This document shows, piece by piece, positions 1 to 9,247 of a stretch of 64,000 bases of DNA. A model generated the notes under the pieces. It ran no database searches, had not been told where the DNA came from, and saw only the letters and a program-made list of their open reading frames with translations. Origin of the DNA: Deltaproteobacteria bacterium (GTDB taxonomy: Bacteria; JADJOY01); assembly GCA_016713535.1 (NCBI GenBank), contig JADJOY010000023.1, positions 62,001 to 126,000 on the forward strand, written 5' to 3'. Each line of letters begins with the position of its first letter. The stretch's first letter is position 1. The translations under genes and the position numbers were made by a program.

Positions 1-235
1 CGCCGAAGGGTCCGCCGGCCGATCCGAAGCGGTCGTAATTCGCCCGTTTCGGCGGATCGCTGAGCACGCCGTATGCCTCGGAGATCTCCTTGAAGCGCTC
101 CTCCGCCTGGGGATTCCCGGGATTCTTGTCCGGATGGTACTGGTGAGCGAGACGCCGGTAGGCCTTCTTGATTTCGTCGAGCGACGAACCGCGCGGCACC
201 CCGAGCACTTGGTAGTAATCGCGCGCGGGGCTCAC
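1..235 (-). CDS. dnaJ: DnaJ-type co-chaperone, N-terminal part
   Basis: The window edge cuts this gene, leaving the first 78 codons. They form a J domain: the sequence reads [20 protein letters not shown] and carries the HPD signature in [10 protein letters not shown], the loop that stimulates Hsp70 ATPase. After it comes the usual DRFG-containing start of a Gly/Phe-rich region. The start is GTG at 235, because this fits the J-domain N terminus and overlaps the stop of the upstream Hsp70-like gene by four bases (GTGA), implying translational coupling. It is the last visible gene of hrcA-grpE-hsp70-dnaJ. Whether it is a full DnaJ with a zinc-finger domain or a short J protein cannot be seen. 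Confidence 0.88.
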   Translation of the reverse strand, partial: MSPARDYYQVLGVPRGSSLDEIKKAYRRLAHQYHPDKNPGNPQAEERFKEISEAYGVLSDPPKRANYDRFGSAGGPFG

Positions 236-2024
236 GACAGCGCCGCCTCGGACGATCCACCGGCGCGCAGCCGCTCGGCGAGACTTCGGGCCGAGAGCTG
301 CATGTGCTCCAGGTCCGTACCCGCGATCGCGCTGCGCGCACCGGCGATGGCGGCCAGCAGGGACGGATCCGGATCCCCCGCCCCGCTCGGCCGCCCTTCT
401 CCCAGCCACCGGTTGGCCCTGAGCACCTGCCCCTGGAGTAGCGAGCGGGCGCGCACCAGGCCGTCCCGCAGCCGTTGCGCCTCGACCAGGCGATCGAGCT
501 CCGACGCGACGTGTGCCGCGGTCCGCGCCGTATCCTGCAACCGCTCGAGCGGAATCGTCTCGAGCGCGCCTGGCGCTCGCACGCCGACCGCGGCCTGCCC
601 GTCGGCGTCGGCCTCCACGACAAGCTCGATGCGGCGGAAATCGTTGCGAGGCCCCGCCGACGCAGCGACCCGGAACGAGGCGAGCGGCACTCCCAGTTCT
701 GCGCGTTCGACGTCGCCTTCGATCAGCTCGACCGGGTGACGCTCGAGCGCCGCGACCGGGTATGGTCCGCTCACGGTGGCGGGCAACGGCGCATAGCGGT
801 CGATGAAGCGCAAGACGCCGCCGTCGGGGTTGCGAACACCGATCGCGTGCGGGGCGACACGAAGCAGGAACACGTCCGGCAGATCTCCTTCCCGGCGGGC
901 ACCGTGGATCGCGGCACCTATCGCGGCCCAAGGCGTCCGCTGCGGATCCACTCGAACGTCTCGCGCCGAGCGAGCCCGAAGCGCCTGCGCCAGGAACGTG
1001 ATCGAGGGTGCGCCGCCGATCAAGATCCACCGTGCCACCCGGTCCGGTCCGCCGGCTCGCGCCAAGCCAGCGAGCTCCTCCTCGAAGGCCGTGATCACGG
1101 GGCGGGCCAGCTCGCGGAGACGATCGACGTCGACGTGCGTCCGCAGGTGCCGCGGACCGGACGCGGGCAACGCCAGAAACGGCACGTCGACCGCAGCGGG
1201 CGCCTTGGGCCAAGCACGCAAGCGCGCCAGGGCGGCCTCACACTCGTCGTGAGGCGAGCCACCGCGCGAGGGGCGAAGCGAAACATCGAGAGAAAGGTCG
1301 CCGGCGAAAGGCTCGGCGAGGAAGCGGCTCAACCGCCCGACGAGATCCTCCCCGAGCGCCATGCGACGCCCGCCGAACCGCTCGAGGTCGATCGCGTCGT
1401 CGGTGAGCTCCACGAGCGCGGTTCCCACCGACGCGACGTCGTGCTCGACGAGGCCGATCGGACCACGCTCGCCGGCGTCGTGAAGAGCAACCGAGATCGC
1501 CGCCGCCGACGGGATGGCATGGACCCGCTCGAAACCAGCGGCTCGCGCCGCGACCAGCACGCGCGCCCGAGCTGCAGCGCTGTACCAGGACGGGTAAGCG
1601 ATCGCGCCCGTCCTGATCGGCTGCCCAACCAGATCACTCGCGACCGAACGCGCCCCTCGCGAGGAGGCACGCGACGAGACTCTCGACGCACCATTCCACC
1701 CCGTGCAGCGAGTGGTGCGGTCCTGAGTCACCCGCCCTCCGCGACCGGGAACGGGAACAGCGAACGGTCGTCACCGAGGACGGGGCGGTCGAGCCCGAGC
1801 GAGCGCGCGAGCTGGGGGGCGGCGCCGTCGGGATCGGAAAGCGCTCGGACGCGCGCGTGGAATCCCGTGAACACGAGGCCGTCGCGATCCACGTGAACCG
1901 CCGCGGGGCCCTCCAGCGCCGGGCTCTGCACCCGCTGTAGGCGCTCACCCCGCCCGCGCAGCACCACCGTCGCGAGCTGGCGATCGGAGAGATCGATACC
2001 GAGTATCGGCTCGTGCGACGCCAC
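232..2024 (-). CDS. Divergent Hsp70/DnaK-like chaperone, reading frame broken
   Basis: An Hsp70-type ATPase-fold protein lying between grpE and dnaJ. The chosen start is GTG at 2024 ([12 protein letters not shown]), with GAGGGG just upstream. The N-terminal frame runs to a stop at 1728; the C-terminal frame opens at 1731 and continues to 232. A third frame at about 1634-1715 encodes the missing helix ([18 protein letters not shown]), so two compensating indels are likely. ATP motifs are weak: the phosphate-1 loop reads GIDLSDRQL instead of GIDLGTT, and phosphate-2 reads [12 protein letters not shown] instead of DLGGGT. The adenosine motif [14 protein letters not shown] is recognisable. The substrate-binding half is poorly conserved and ends in a helical region. 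It is probably an accessory Hsp70, with the true DnaK elsewhere. A pseudogene is possible. Confidence 0.65.
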
Positions 2025-2056
2025 CTCGACCCCTCGATTCGGCAAGCCGCCCGATC

Positions 2057-3019
2057 CTACGACGGCGTCGCCGGGCAGACCACCAGGGAAGTGCTGGTGA
2101 TCGGCGATCCCCGCGCCAACGCGCGGGTCAGCTTTGCTCGCTCGACGACGATCCGGTGTCGGGGCCACCCTCGGCGGCCGGGCGTGGGTCCGCCTAACGC
2201 CACCCGCTCGGCCACGCTGGAGGTCTTCGGTTCGGCCTTGCCCGCCGCCTTCGCCACCGCGACCATCGCGGGGCGCAGCAACCGGTCGCGGTAACGATAC
2301 CCCTTCACGTATTCGCTGGCGACGTGTCCCGGCGGTACGTCCGCGCTTTCGACCTGTGTCATCGCATCGTGGAGCTGGGGATCGAACACGGTACCGAAGG
2401 AGGAAAACGGCTCCGCACCGAACTTGGCGAGAGTGTGCAGGATCTGGTTGTAGGTGATCTTCACGCCCTCGGCGATCGCGGTGACGTCGGAGGCCGACGA
2501 CGACGCACCTAGCGCGCGCTCGAGGTTGTCGATCGCGGGTAGCAGCTCCTTGAGTAGATCCTCGTTCGCATGCTGGAGCGCATCCGACTTCTCCTTCGCG
2601 GACCGCCGACGGTAGTTTTCGAAGTCCGCCTGGAGCCTGAGCCGGGCCTCGTAGCCCTTGTCGCTCTCGACCTTCGCCTCGGCGACCTGGCTCTCGAGCT
2701 CGGCGATGCGGCGCTCGAGCTGGGCGAGCAGCTTCGCGGGCAGTTTCTTGCCCCTTTTTCGACCGGGCTCCCCCTCGTCGCCGAGAGACTCGGCCGGAGC
2801 GAGCTCGCCCGGCTCGTCGCCGGTCGGCCCGATGCCAGCGTCGCCGCGGCGAAGCTGATCGAGAAAGGCCTCGGCCAGCGCCGCCGCCTCGGTGGCGGCC
2901 TTGGATTTCTGCGCGCCCTCGTCACCCGCCGAAGCCGAGCCGTCGCCGCTCGAGCGGCGCGCGGCGTCGTCGGCCGCTTCGTTCGGTGACGCGGGACGAT
3001 TGGGATCTCGTTCCGACAA
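2057..3019 (-). CDS. grpE: GrpE nucleotide exchange factor
   Basis: GrpE releases ADP from DnaK during the chaperone cycle. The protein has an acidic, Pro/Ala-rich N-terminal segment, a long coiled coil (LAQLERRIAELESQVAEAK), the family core ADFENYRRRSAKEKSD, and the beta-domain ending in GYRYRDRLLRPAMVAVAKA. I chose a TTG start at 3019 because GAGAGGA lies a few bases upstream; an in-frame ATG at 3055 has no ribosome site. About 60 residues (rich in R, P, T) follow the normal C terminus, which is unusual and could be a frameshift near 2230. The gene sits between hrcA and the Hsp70-like gene, 33 bp ahead of the latter's start, consistent with one heat-shock transcript. Confidence 0.88.
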   Translation of the reverse strand: MSERDPNRPASPNEAADDAARRSSGDGSASAGDEGAQKSKAATEAAALAEAFLDQLRRGDAGIGPTGDEPGELAPAESLGDEGEPGRKRGKKLPAKLLAQLERRIAELESQVAEAKVESDKGYEARLRLQADFENYRRRSAKEKSDALQHANEDLLKELLPAIDNLERALGASSSASDVTAIAEGVKITYNQILHTLAKFGAEPFSSFGTVFDPQLHDAMTQVESADVPPGHVASEYVKGYRYRDRLLRPAMVAVAKAAGKAEPKTSSVAERVALGGPTPGRRGWPRHRIVVERAKLTRALARGSPITSTSLVVCPATPS

Positions 3020-3131
3020 AGCGTCCTCTCTTCCCCACCCGAGCGAGCGACGCATCGGAATGCGTCGTCACGCGCTTGATTCGAGCGATGATTCGTCCGG
3101 TCGGATCCGCGCGTTCGCGGCGCGCGCTGCC

Positions 3132-4214
3132 TTAGCGAACGTCCAGGAACCGGCTGATGAGCTGTGCGGTGTATTCCACCATCGGGATCACACGCGAGTA
3201 GTCAATCCGCGTCGGGCCGATGATGCCGATCGAGCCGAGCGCCGCGTCTCCGCGTCGATAGGGCGAGGACACGACCACCAGATCCTCGACGCCTTCGATC
3301 CCTGCTTCGGAGCCGATCGCCACGGACACCCCACCGGCGACACGGGCGCGGTCGAGGATGTTGACGATCAGCTCTCGATCCTCGAGGGCCTCGAACAACG
3401 AACGAACCCGCTCGGGCTCCGAGAACTCGGGATGCTCGAGCAGGCTCGAGGTGCCGACGACGAAGACCTCGCCTTGGCTCTCCGGCTCGAAGACGCAGCG
3501 GCTCGCCTCGAGCACCTGTCGGGAGAGGTCGTCGATCAGCGCGCGATCATGGGCGAGCTCGTCGAGCAAACCGTCTCGAACTTGATCGAGCGGCACGCCC
3601 GTGAGCCGTTCGCGGAGGAACTCGGCCAGCCGTCCGAGGTGAGCCTGCGTCACGTCCTCGTCCAAGTGCACGATCCGGTTCACGATGGCGCCGGTGGAGG
3701 ACACGAAGATCGCCAGGATCTCGGCGGCACGGAGCCGCACGAAATCCACGTGCTGGAAGACGGCTGCACCGAGCATCGGCGCGAGCGCCATGCCTGGACA
3801 CCGAGACAGCCGAGACAGCACCGCGCGAGGCATCCCGCAAGCAGCTGGCGAGGCCCGCGTCCGCGTTGGCCGTGACCTGATTGAGTGACTGGCGATCGGG
3901 CGGCTGAGCGTCGAATCCCGCATCTTGAGCTCGATGAACCACCGAAACGCGCGCGCGGTGGGCACGCGCCCCGCCGAGGTGTACGGGTGGGACAGCAAGC
4001 CCGCTTCCTCGAGGTCCATCATCTCGTTGCGGACCGTGGCCGGACTGACGTCCAGGCCATGAGCCCGTGTGAGAGTCCGCGACCCGACCGGCTCGCCGCT
4101 TGCGATGTAGGTCTCGATCACCAGCTCGAGCACCCTGCGGCTGCGGCCGGGCAGGTCCTCGACGGCACGCACTTGCCGAGGGGACTGCGCCTTGGTGTGG
4201 TTCGTGAAACTCAT
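3132..4214 (-). CDS. hrcA: HrcA heat-inducible transcription repressor (frame broken in the middle)
   Basis: HrcA is the repressor that binds CIRCE operators and needs GroEL to fold. The N-terminal winged helix is clear (SPATVRNEMMDLEEAGLL, HPYTSAGRVPTARAFRWF), and the C-terminal GAF-like part is intact (MALAPMLGAAVFQHVDFVRL onward, ending in ISRFLDVR). Between about 3775 and 3905 the frame leaves and re-enters: the expected helix LNQVTANADAGLASCLRDAS is present in another frame, so two compensating indels are likely. The start at ATG 4214 (MSFTNHTKAQ) has AGGA 12 nt upstream. It is first gene of the hrcA-grpE-hsp70-dnaJ cluster. A matching CIRCE box lies in front of groEL at 15147 but none is visible in front of hrcA itself. 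Confidence 0.85.
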   Translation of the reverse strand: MSFTNHTKAQSPRQVRAVEDLPGRSRRVLELVIETYIASGEPVGSRTLTRAHGLDVSPATVRNEMMDLEEAGLLSHPYTSAGRVPTARAFRWFIELKMRDSTLSRPIASHSIRSRPTRTRASPAACGMPRAVLSRLSRCPGMALAPMLGAAVFQHVDFVRLRAAEILAIFVSSTGAIVNRIVHLDEDVTQAHLGRLAEFLRERLTGVPLDQVRDGLLDELAHDRALIDDLSRQVLEASRCVFEPESQGEVFVVGTSSLLEHPEFSEPERVRSLFEALEDRELIVNILDRARVAGGVSVAIGSEAGIEGVEDLVVVSSPYRRGDAALGSIGIIGPTRIDYSRVIPMVEYTAQLISRFLDVR

Positions 4215-4244
4215 GATCGCCAGGGTCCTGGTTACCCTCACATC

Positions 4245-4274
4245 AAGCTATCAGTCGTGATTTCCAGGTGTCAA
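4245..4274 (-). promoter_or_regulatory. Candidate hrcA operon promoter
   Basis: On the minus strand a perfect TTGACA (4274-4269) is followed, 18 bp later, by a weak -10 element TAGCTT (4250-4245), 30 bp ahead of the hrcA start. The segment is AT-rich compared with its surroundings. No CIRCE inverted repeat is present, so autoregulation by HrcA is not supported here. The -10 match is only partial. Confidence 0.35.
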
Positions 4275-4492
4275 GCAATTCTCGCGCTCGCGATTCGGCA
4301 AATATCAAAACGATTTCGGCGATTTAAGCAGATGACTCGTGCGGGTTCTTAGGCGCTGGTGAGCGCTTCTTGCATACCGGACGCCGATGGCACGCGGGTC
4401 TCGACCCGGGGGGTCCGGTCGGTCGGGCGTGCAGTGCTGGAACACGGTTATGGATTGCCACGAGCCCTCTCACGGGAGTATGGTTTTGCGCG

Positions 4493-4798
4493 ATGGCTCG
4501 TCAGACCAAGCGTGTTTCGGAACGTGAGCTGGCCGAGATCCAGCTCCTCGGCAGCCTCGAGGACGTCGCCCGTCGCGTCGGCGTCGAGGTGGTCCACGAC
4601 CACATCCGAGCCGAGGGCTTCATGTCCCGTGGGGGGGCCTGCCGCCTCCACGACAGGTGGATGATCCTCCTCGACCGCAAGATGTCGACCTCCGACAAGG
4701 TTGATCTGCTCGCCACCGAGTTGACGCGTTGGCCACTGGACTCGGTGTTCGTACCGCCGGCTGTCCGGCACCTGCTCGAGCCCCGCTCGGCCGCCTGA
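4493..4798 (+). CDS. Small conserved-looking protein of unknown function
   Basis: A 101-residue soluble protein starting MARQTKRVSERELAEIQLL. I recognise no catalytic motif. It has a central segment RGGACRLHDRWMILLDRKMS followed by a helix (DKVDLLATELTRW) and a Pro-rich end. The ATG at 4493 was chosen because GGGAG lies about 14 nt upstream and the residues before it look non-coding. It is transcribed divergently from hrcA and precedes glpK by 187 bp. A short GC hairpin (4800-4816, stem ACGAGGC) follows the stop, so it is probably a single-gene unit. The function is not known to me. Confidence 0.6.
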   Translation: MARQTKRVSERELAEIQLLGSLEDVARRVGVEVVHDHIRAEGFMSRGGACRLHDRWMILLDRKMSTSDKVDLLATELTRWPLDSVFVPPAVRHLLEPRSAA

Positions 4799-4985
4799 GA
4801 CGAGGCCTCGCCTCGTGACCGCGCACACGCGCGCTGCCGGATCCGCGGTGAGCGCTGCTCGGCGGCCGCTGCTCGGCGGCCGCTGCTCGTCCGTCCACTT
4901 CAGTTCGACGTCCGATCAGCGCTCGCGTTCGCGTGCGCCTGCATCGCGAGCCGTGTGCACCACCGTCGCAATCGGAGGATGAACC

Positions 4986-6716
4986 ATGGGTGACCTGCTT
5001 CTCGCCATCGACCAGGGAACCACGGGCACGCGCGTCATCGCGTACGACCGCCATGCGCGTCAGGTCGCGCAGTCGTATCGTGAGTTCACCCAGTACTATC
5101 CGCGACCCGGCTGGGTCGAGCACGATGCCAACGAGATCTGGGACAGCACCCTCACGACCCTCCACGAGTGCCTCGAGCGAGCGCAGACGGATCTCTCGCG
5201 TGTTCACGGGATAGGGATCACGAACCAGCGGGAGACGGTGGTCATCTGGGATCGTGCCACCTCTCGCCCGGTCCATCGCGCGATCGTGTGGCAGTGCCGG
5301 CGCACCGCCGACCTGTGCAACCGCCTCAAAGGAGAAGGGCGCGAGCCGCTCTTCCGCCGCAAGACCGGGCTGGTGCTGGACGCGTACTTCTCGGGCACCA
5401 AGATCCGGTGGATCCTCGATCAAGACCCGGAGCTCGCGGCCCGCGCCCGCGCCGGCGAGCTCGCCGCCGGCACGATGGACACGTGGCTGATCTGGAAGCT
5501 CACCAATGGCGAGCGGCACGTCACCGATCCCACCAACGCCTCGCGCACGCTGCTCTACGACATCCATCGCCGCGACTGGAGCGACGAGCTTCTGAAGGTC
5601 CTCGGTGTGCCGCGCTCGTTACTGCCCGAGGTCCGACCATCGAGCGGCGAGTTCGGTCGCGTCTCGAGCCAGCTAGGCCTCGGTGGCACTCCTCCGATCG
5701 GTGGCGTCGCGGGCGATCAACAGGCGGCGCTCTACGGGCAAGGCGCCTGGAAGCCAGGCATGGGAAAGAACACCTATGGCACAGGCTGCTTCTTGCTCAT
5801 GAACACCGGCGACGAGCTGGTCCACTCGAAGCACGGTCTGCTCACGACCCTCGCGTGCGACGCGCGGGGCCGCCCGGCGTACGTGCTCGAGGGCTCGGTT
5901 TTCATCGCCGGCGCCGCGATGCAGTGGCTACGCGACGAGCTCGGAGTGATCGGCAGCGCGGCAGAGTCGGAAGAGCTGGCGCGCGCGGTCGACGACACCG
6001 GCGGCGTCTACATGATCCCGGCGTTCGTCGGGCTCGGCGCGCCGTACTGGGACATGGACGCGCGCGGTGCGCTCGTCGGGCTGACGCGCGGGTCGAATCG
6101 CAAGCACATCGTCCGCGCGACGCTCGAGTCGCTCGCTTATCAGACCAAGGACGTATGCGACGCGATGGTTGCCGACGCCGGGCTCGACCTGACCGAGCTC
6201 CGGGTCGATGGCGGCGCGTGCCGCAACGACTTCCTGATGCAGTTCCAGGCGGACATCCTGGGCTGCGCGGTGGATCGGCCGACGGTCATCGAGACGACCG
6301 CGCTCGGTGCGGCTTTCTTGGCCGGCCTCGGTAGCGGGTTCTGGTCGTCTCCGGACGAGGTCGCAGGAGTCCGCGAGACGAATCGCCGCTTCGAGCCGAC
6401 GATGGATCGCACCGTCGCGGCCCGGCTCTACGGCGGCTGGCAGGCCGCGGTCGCGCGGGTCCGGAGCGCGAGCGACGCTGCAGGGGCACAGCGCACTCGG
6501 CGCGCGAAGCCGAGCGCTCGCGTGGCGAGCCGGCCGCGCTCGGCCGGCAAGACCGGCGCCGCCTCGCGACCGGTCAGGGCCACGAAGCCGGCCGCCGCGC
6601 GCTCCACCAAGCGGCGCACACCCGCGCCCAAACCCCAAGAGGGCGGTCGTCAAGCGCCGCGGCTGACCTCGAATCGGCGCCGCCGGCACGGTGACGCGTT
6701 CAGAACAGCCCCTTGA
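4986..6716 (+). CDS. glpK: Glycerol kinase with basic C-terminal tail
   Basis: This FGGY-family kinase phosphorylates glycerol to sn-glycerol-3-phosphate in the cytoplasm. Diagnostic segments are LLAIDQGTTGTRVIAYDRH (phosphate loop), GITNQRETVVIWDR, AIVWQCRRTADLC, TMDTWLIWKLTNG, NTYGTGCFLLMNTGD and LRVDGGACRNDFLMQFQADI. The start at 4986 has GGAGG eight nt upstream. The kinase core ends near residue 495; about 80 further residues are Arg/Lys/Ala/Pro-rich and histone-H1-like (KPAAARSTKRR). Family members are normally about 500 residues, so the tail is an extension or a read-on after a late frameshift. The 3' end overlaps the convergent PBP1B gene by 17 bp. No glpF or glpD is adjacent. Confidence 0.93.
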   Translation: MGDLLLAIDQGTTGTRVIAYDRHARQVAQSYREFTQYYPRPGWVEHDANEIWDSTLTTLHECLERAQTDLSRVHGIGITNQRETVVIWDRATSRPVHRAIVWQCRRTADLCNRLKGEGREPLFRRKTGLVLDAYFSGTKIRWILDQDPELAARARAGELAAGTMDTWLIWKLTNGERHVTDPTNASRTLLYDIHRRDWSDELLKVLGVPRSLLPEVRPSSGEFGRVSSQLGLGGTPPIGGVAGDQQAALYGQGAWKPGMGKNTYGTGCFLLMNTGDELVHSKHGLLTTLACDARGRPAYVLEGSVFIAGAAMQWLRDELGVIGSAAESEELARAVDDTGGVYMIPAFVGLGAPYWDMDARGALVGLTRGSNRKHIVRATLESLAYQTKDVCDAMVADAGLDLTELRVDGGACRNDFLMQFQADILGCAVDRPTVIETTALGAAFLAGLGSGFWSSPDEVAGVRETNRRFEPTMDRTVAARLYGGWQAAVARVRSASDAAGAQRTRRAKPSARVASRPRSAGKTGAASRPVRATKPAAARSTKRRTPAPKPQEGGRQAPRLTSNRRRRHGDAFRTAP

Positions 6717-9202
6717 GCCAATCCCACGTGCCGTCGTCGCGCTCATTGGGGGCCGGCTTCGAGCGGGGGGGCGGCGCTTCCTCCTGCCGCGATCGGGTGG
6801 ACGCATCCGACGGCATTCCATCCGGCTCACGCACCCGATCGAGCAGCGTCGGGTGAAGGGGGCACGGGCGCGTGGGCTGGGTACCTGCTGCGAAGGGGAG
6901 ACGCTGCGAGTGCGGACAAGCGGCGGTGGCTAGCATCCCGGTCTCGGGATCCACCTCCGCGAAGTCGACTCCCTCGGGCGCCATCAGCTCGTCCGGGGGC
7001 CACCACGAGGTGTGCGTCACATAGTCGACCCAGATCGGTAGCGCGGCGCGCGCGCCGACCATCCCGACCGGCTCGTTGTTGTCCCGACCGACCCACACCA
7101 CGACGACCCGGCCGGGCAGGTATCCGGCGAACCAGGCGTCACGATAGTCGTCAGTTGTACCCGTCTTTCCCGCCGCGGGACGCTCGAGCCCGAGGGCGCG
7201 CGCCGACGCTCCGGTGCCAGTGTCGAGCACCTCCTGCAGCGTCCACGTGACGAGGTAGGCCACTTCGGGGTCCATCACTCGCGTGGCGCGCGGGCGGGTG
7301 CGCGTGAGCACCGTGCCGTTCGCGTCCACGACCGCGCGCACCGTGGTGGGCTCACTGCGGAGCCCTCCCGAGGCCAGCACGCCGTACGCGCGCGCCACCT
7401 CGAGTGGCGTCACGTCGGCCGCGCCGAGAGCGAGTGCCGGCACCGCAGGCAGCTTGCCGCCGAATCCAACCGACACGAGCCGCTCGCGGAGCGCGGTGGC
7501 ACCCACCTTTTGCCAGATCCGCACCGCCGGCGTGTTGAGCGACTGGGCGAGCGCTTCGTGGATCGGCACGACCCCCCGATAGCGGCCATCGTAGTTGGTG
7601 GGCTTCCAGACCTGCCGCTCGTACTTCACCGTGATCTCGCGATCCTCCACCGGCGTGGCGAGCGTCGGGCGAAAGTCGCCCTTTCCCTCGAGCGCGCGAG
7701 CGTAGAGGAACGGCTTGAAGAGCGAACCCGGTTGCCGGCGGCTGCGGACTGCGCGGTTGTAGGGCGAGCTGCGATAGTCGCGTCCGCCCACCATGGAGCG
7801 GATCGAGCCGGTGTCCGGGTCGAGCTCGATGAGCACCGCCTGCAGCCGCGAGGGATCGCCCTCGGGGTGGTGCTCGTCGCGTTGCTTCTCGAGCCTCTCG
7901 ACGCCGTCCGACACGGCGCGCTCCGCCTCGTGCTGGAGCACCGGGTCGAGGGTGCTCATCACGCGTAGACCGCCGGCCGTGAGCGTCTTGTCGCTGTAGG
8001 CCGATTCGAGCTCGTCGCGGAGCATGTCGACGAAGTACGGTGCGCCCTCGGGTGGACCGGGTGCGTACGACTGGCTGAGCGGCGCGCGGCTGGCCCGCTC
8101 CGCCTGCTCGGGCGTCAGCCGGTGTGTGGCCACCATGCGCTTCAGCACCACCGCGCGGCGCTCACGAGCGGCATCGGGGTGGCGGTAGGGATCGAACCGA
8201 CCTGGCGAACGGATGATGCCGCCGAGCATCGCGCACTCGCCGGTGGACAGATCCTTGAGCGGCTTGCCGAAGTAGTAGCGCGCGGCCTCGCCGACGCCGT
8301 AGATGCCCATCGCGCCGCGCTGCCCGAGGTAGATCGCATTCAGGTAGACGTCGAGGATCTCGTCCTTGTCGTAGAGCGCGTCGAGGACGAGCGCCATGCC
8401 GGCCTCGCGAACCTTCCGGCTCAACGTCCGCTCCGGCGTGAGGAACAGATTCTTCACGAGCTGCTGGGTGATGGTGCTCCCACCCTCTTGCACCGAGCCC
8501 GAGCGCAGGTTCGTCACGAGCGCGCGCGCGATCCCGATCGGATCGATCCCGGCATGGTCGAGAAAGCGCGAGTCCTCGGTCGCGAGGATCGCGTTCACCA
8601 GATCGCGCGGTGTGTCGCCGACGCGTACCAGCTCGCGCTCCTCCCAGACGCGCTCGAAGAGTCCGCTCACGACCTCCGGCTCGATCGCATAGGGAGGCGT
8701 CACCTTGCGATCCGGCGACGAGACCTGAGTCACGCGTCCATCGGCCAGGTCGAGCACCACGCGATAGGCCGGCAGCTTGCGGTCTCCGCCCGTGAACGCA
8801 CGTACTCCGACCTCGACGCGATCCGGCTCCACGTCGTATTGACCGGGCCCTACCGGCCGCGCCGATACCCGCCGGTAGCCCGCGTTCGACAGCCGGTCGA
8901 GGATCTTGAAGCGAGTGACGTCGAGCCCACGCGCCAGCACGGGTGGCTCCGCGTAGACCCGCGACGGCAGGCGAAAGCGCTGCCCTTCGAAGCGCGCGAT
9001 GATGTCCTGCGAGATCGACAGCGCCCACGCCATCGCGAGCGCCGCGCCGTAGAGCACGACGTACGGCAGGGCGCGCCGCCACCAGGCGCGCCGCCCGGCA
9101 CCCCGGCGCCACGTCCGTCTGCTCGGTAGCGGGACGCCGTCCGCGCGACGACACCGACGCGGGGCGGCGAGAGGCGCCTGCTTTGCGGGTTTTCGAAGCC
9201 AC
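6700..9202 (-). CDS. mrcB: Class A penicillin-binding protein, PBP1B type
   Basis: This bifunctional peptidoglycan synthase polymerises glycan strands and cross-links peptides at the inner membrane. After a basic cytoplasmic segment and one membrane span (ALPYVVLYGAALAMAWAL) comes a UB2H-like region (GYRRV, QYDVEPDRVEV). The glycosyltransferase motifs are ATEDSRFLDHAG and GGSTITQQLVKN, and the transpeptidase motifs SLFK, SLN and KTGT. It ends GTWDWLKGLF. The long frame starts at GTG 9057 inside the membrane span; the basic N terminus (MASKTRKAG, GTG 9202) lies in another frame, so a single indel near 9080-9190 is likely and 9202 is taken as start. It follows cpoB by 45 bp, a meaningful link because CpoB regulates PBP1B in E. 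coli. Confidence 0.9.
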
Positions 9203-9247
9203 CAGCTCGACCGGCGCCGGCGTGACGCCGGCGCGCGCGGCGCTCGC

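Noticed and set aside
4215-4492. CIRCE operator in front of hrcA
   Set aside because: No GCACTC-N9-GAGTGC pair is present there; the only CIRCE found is before groEL.
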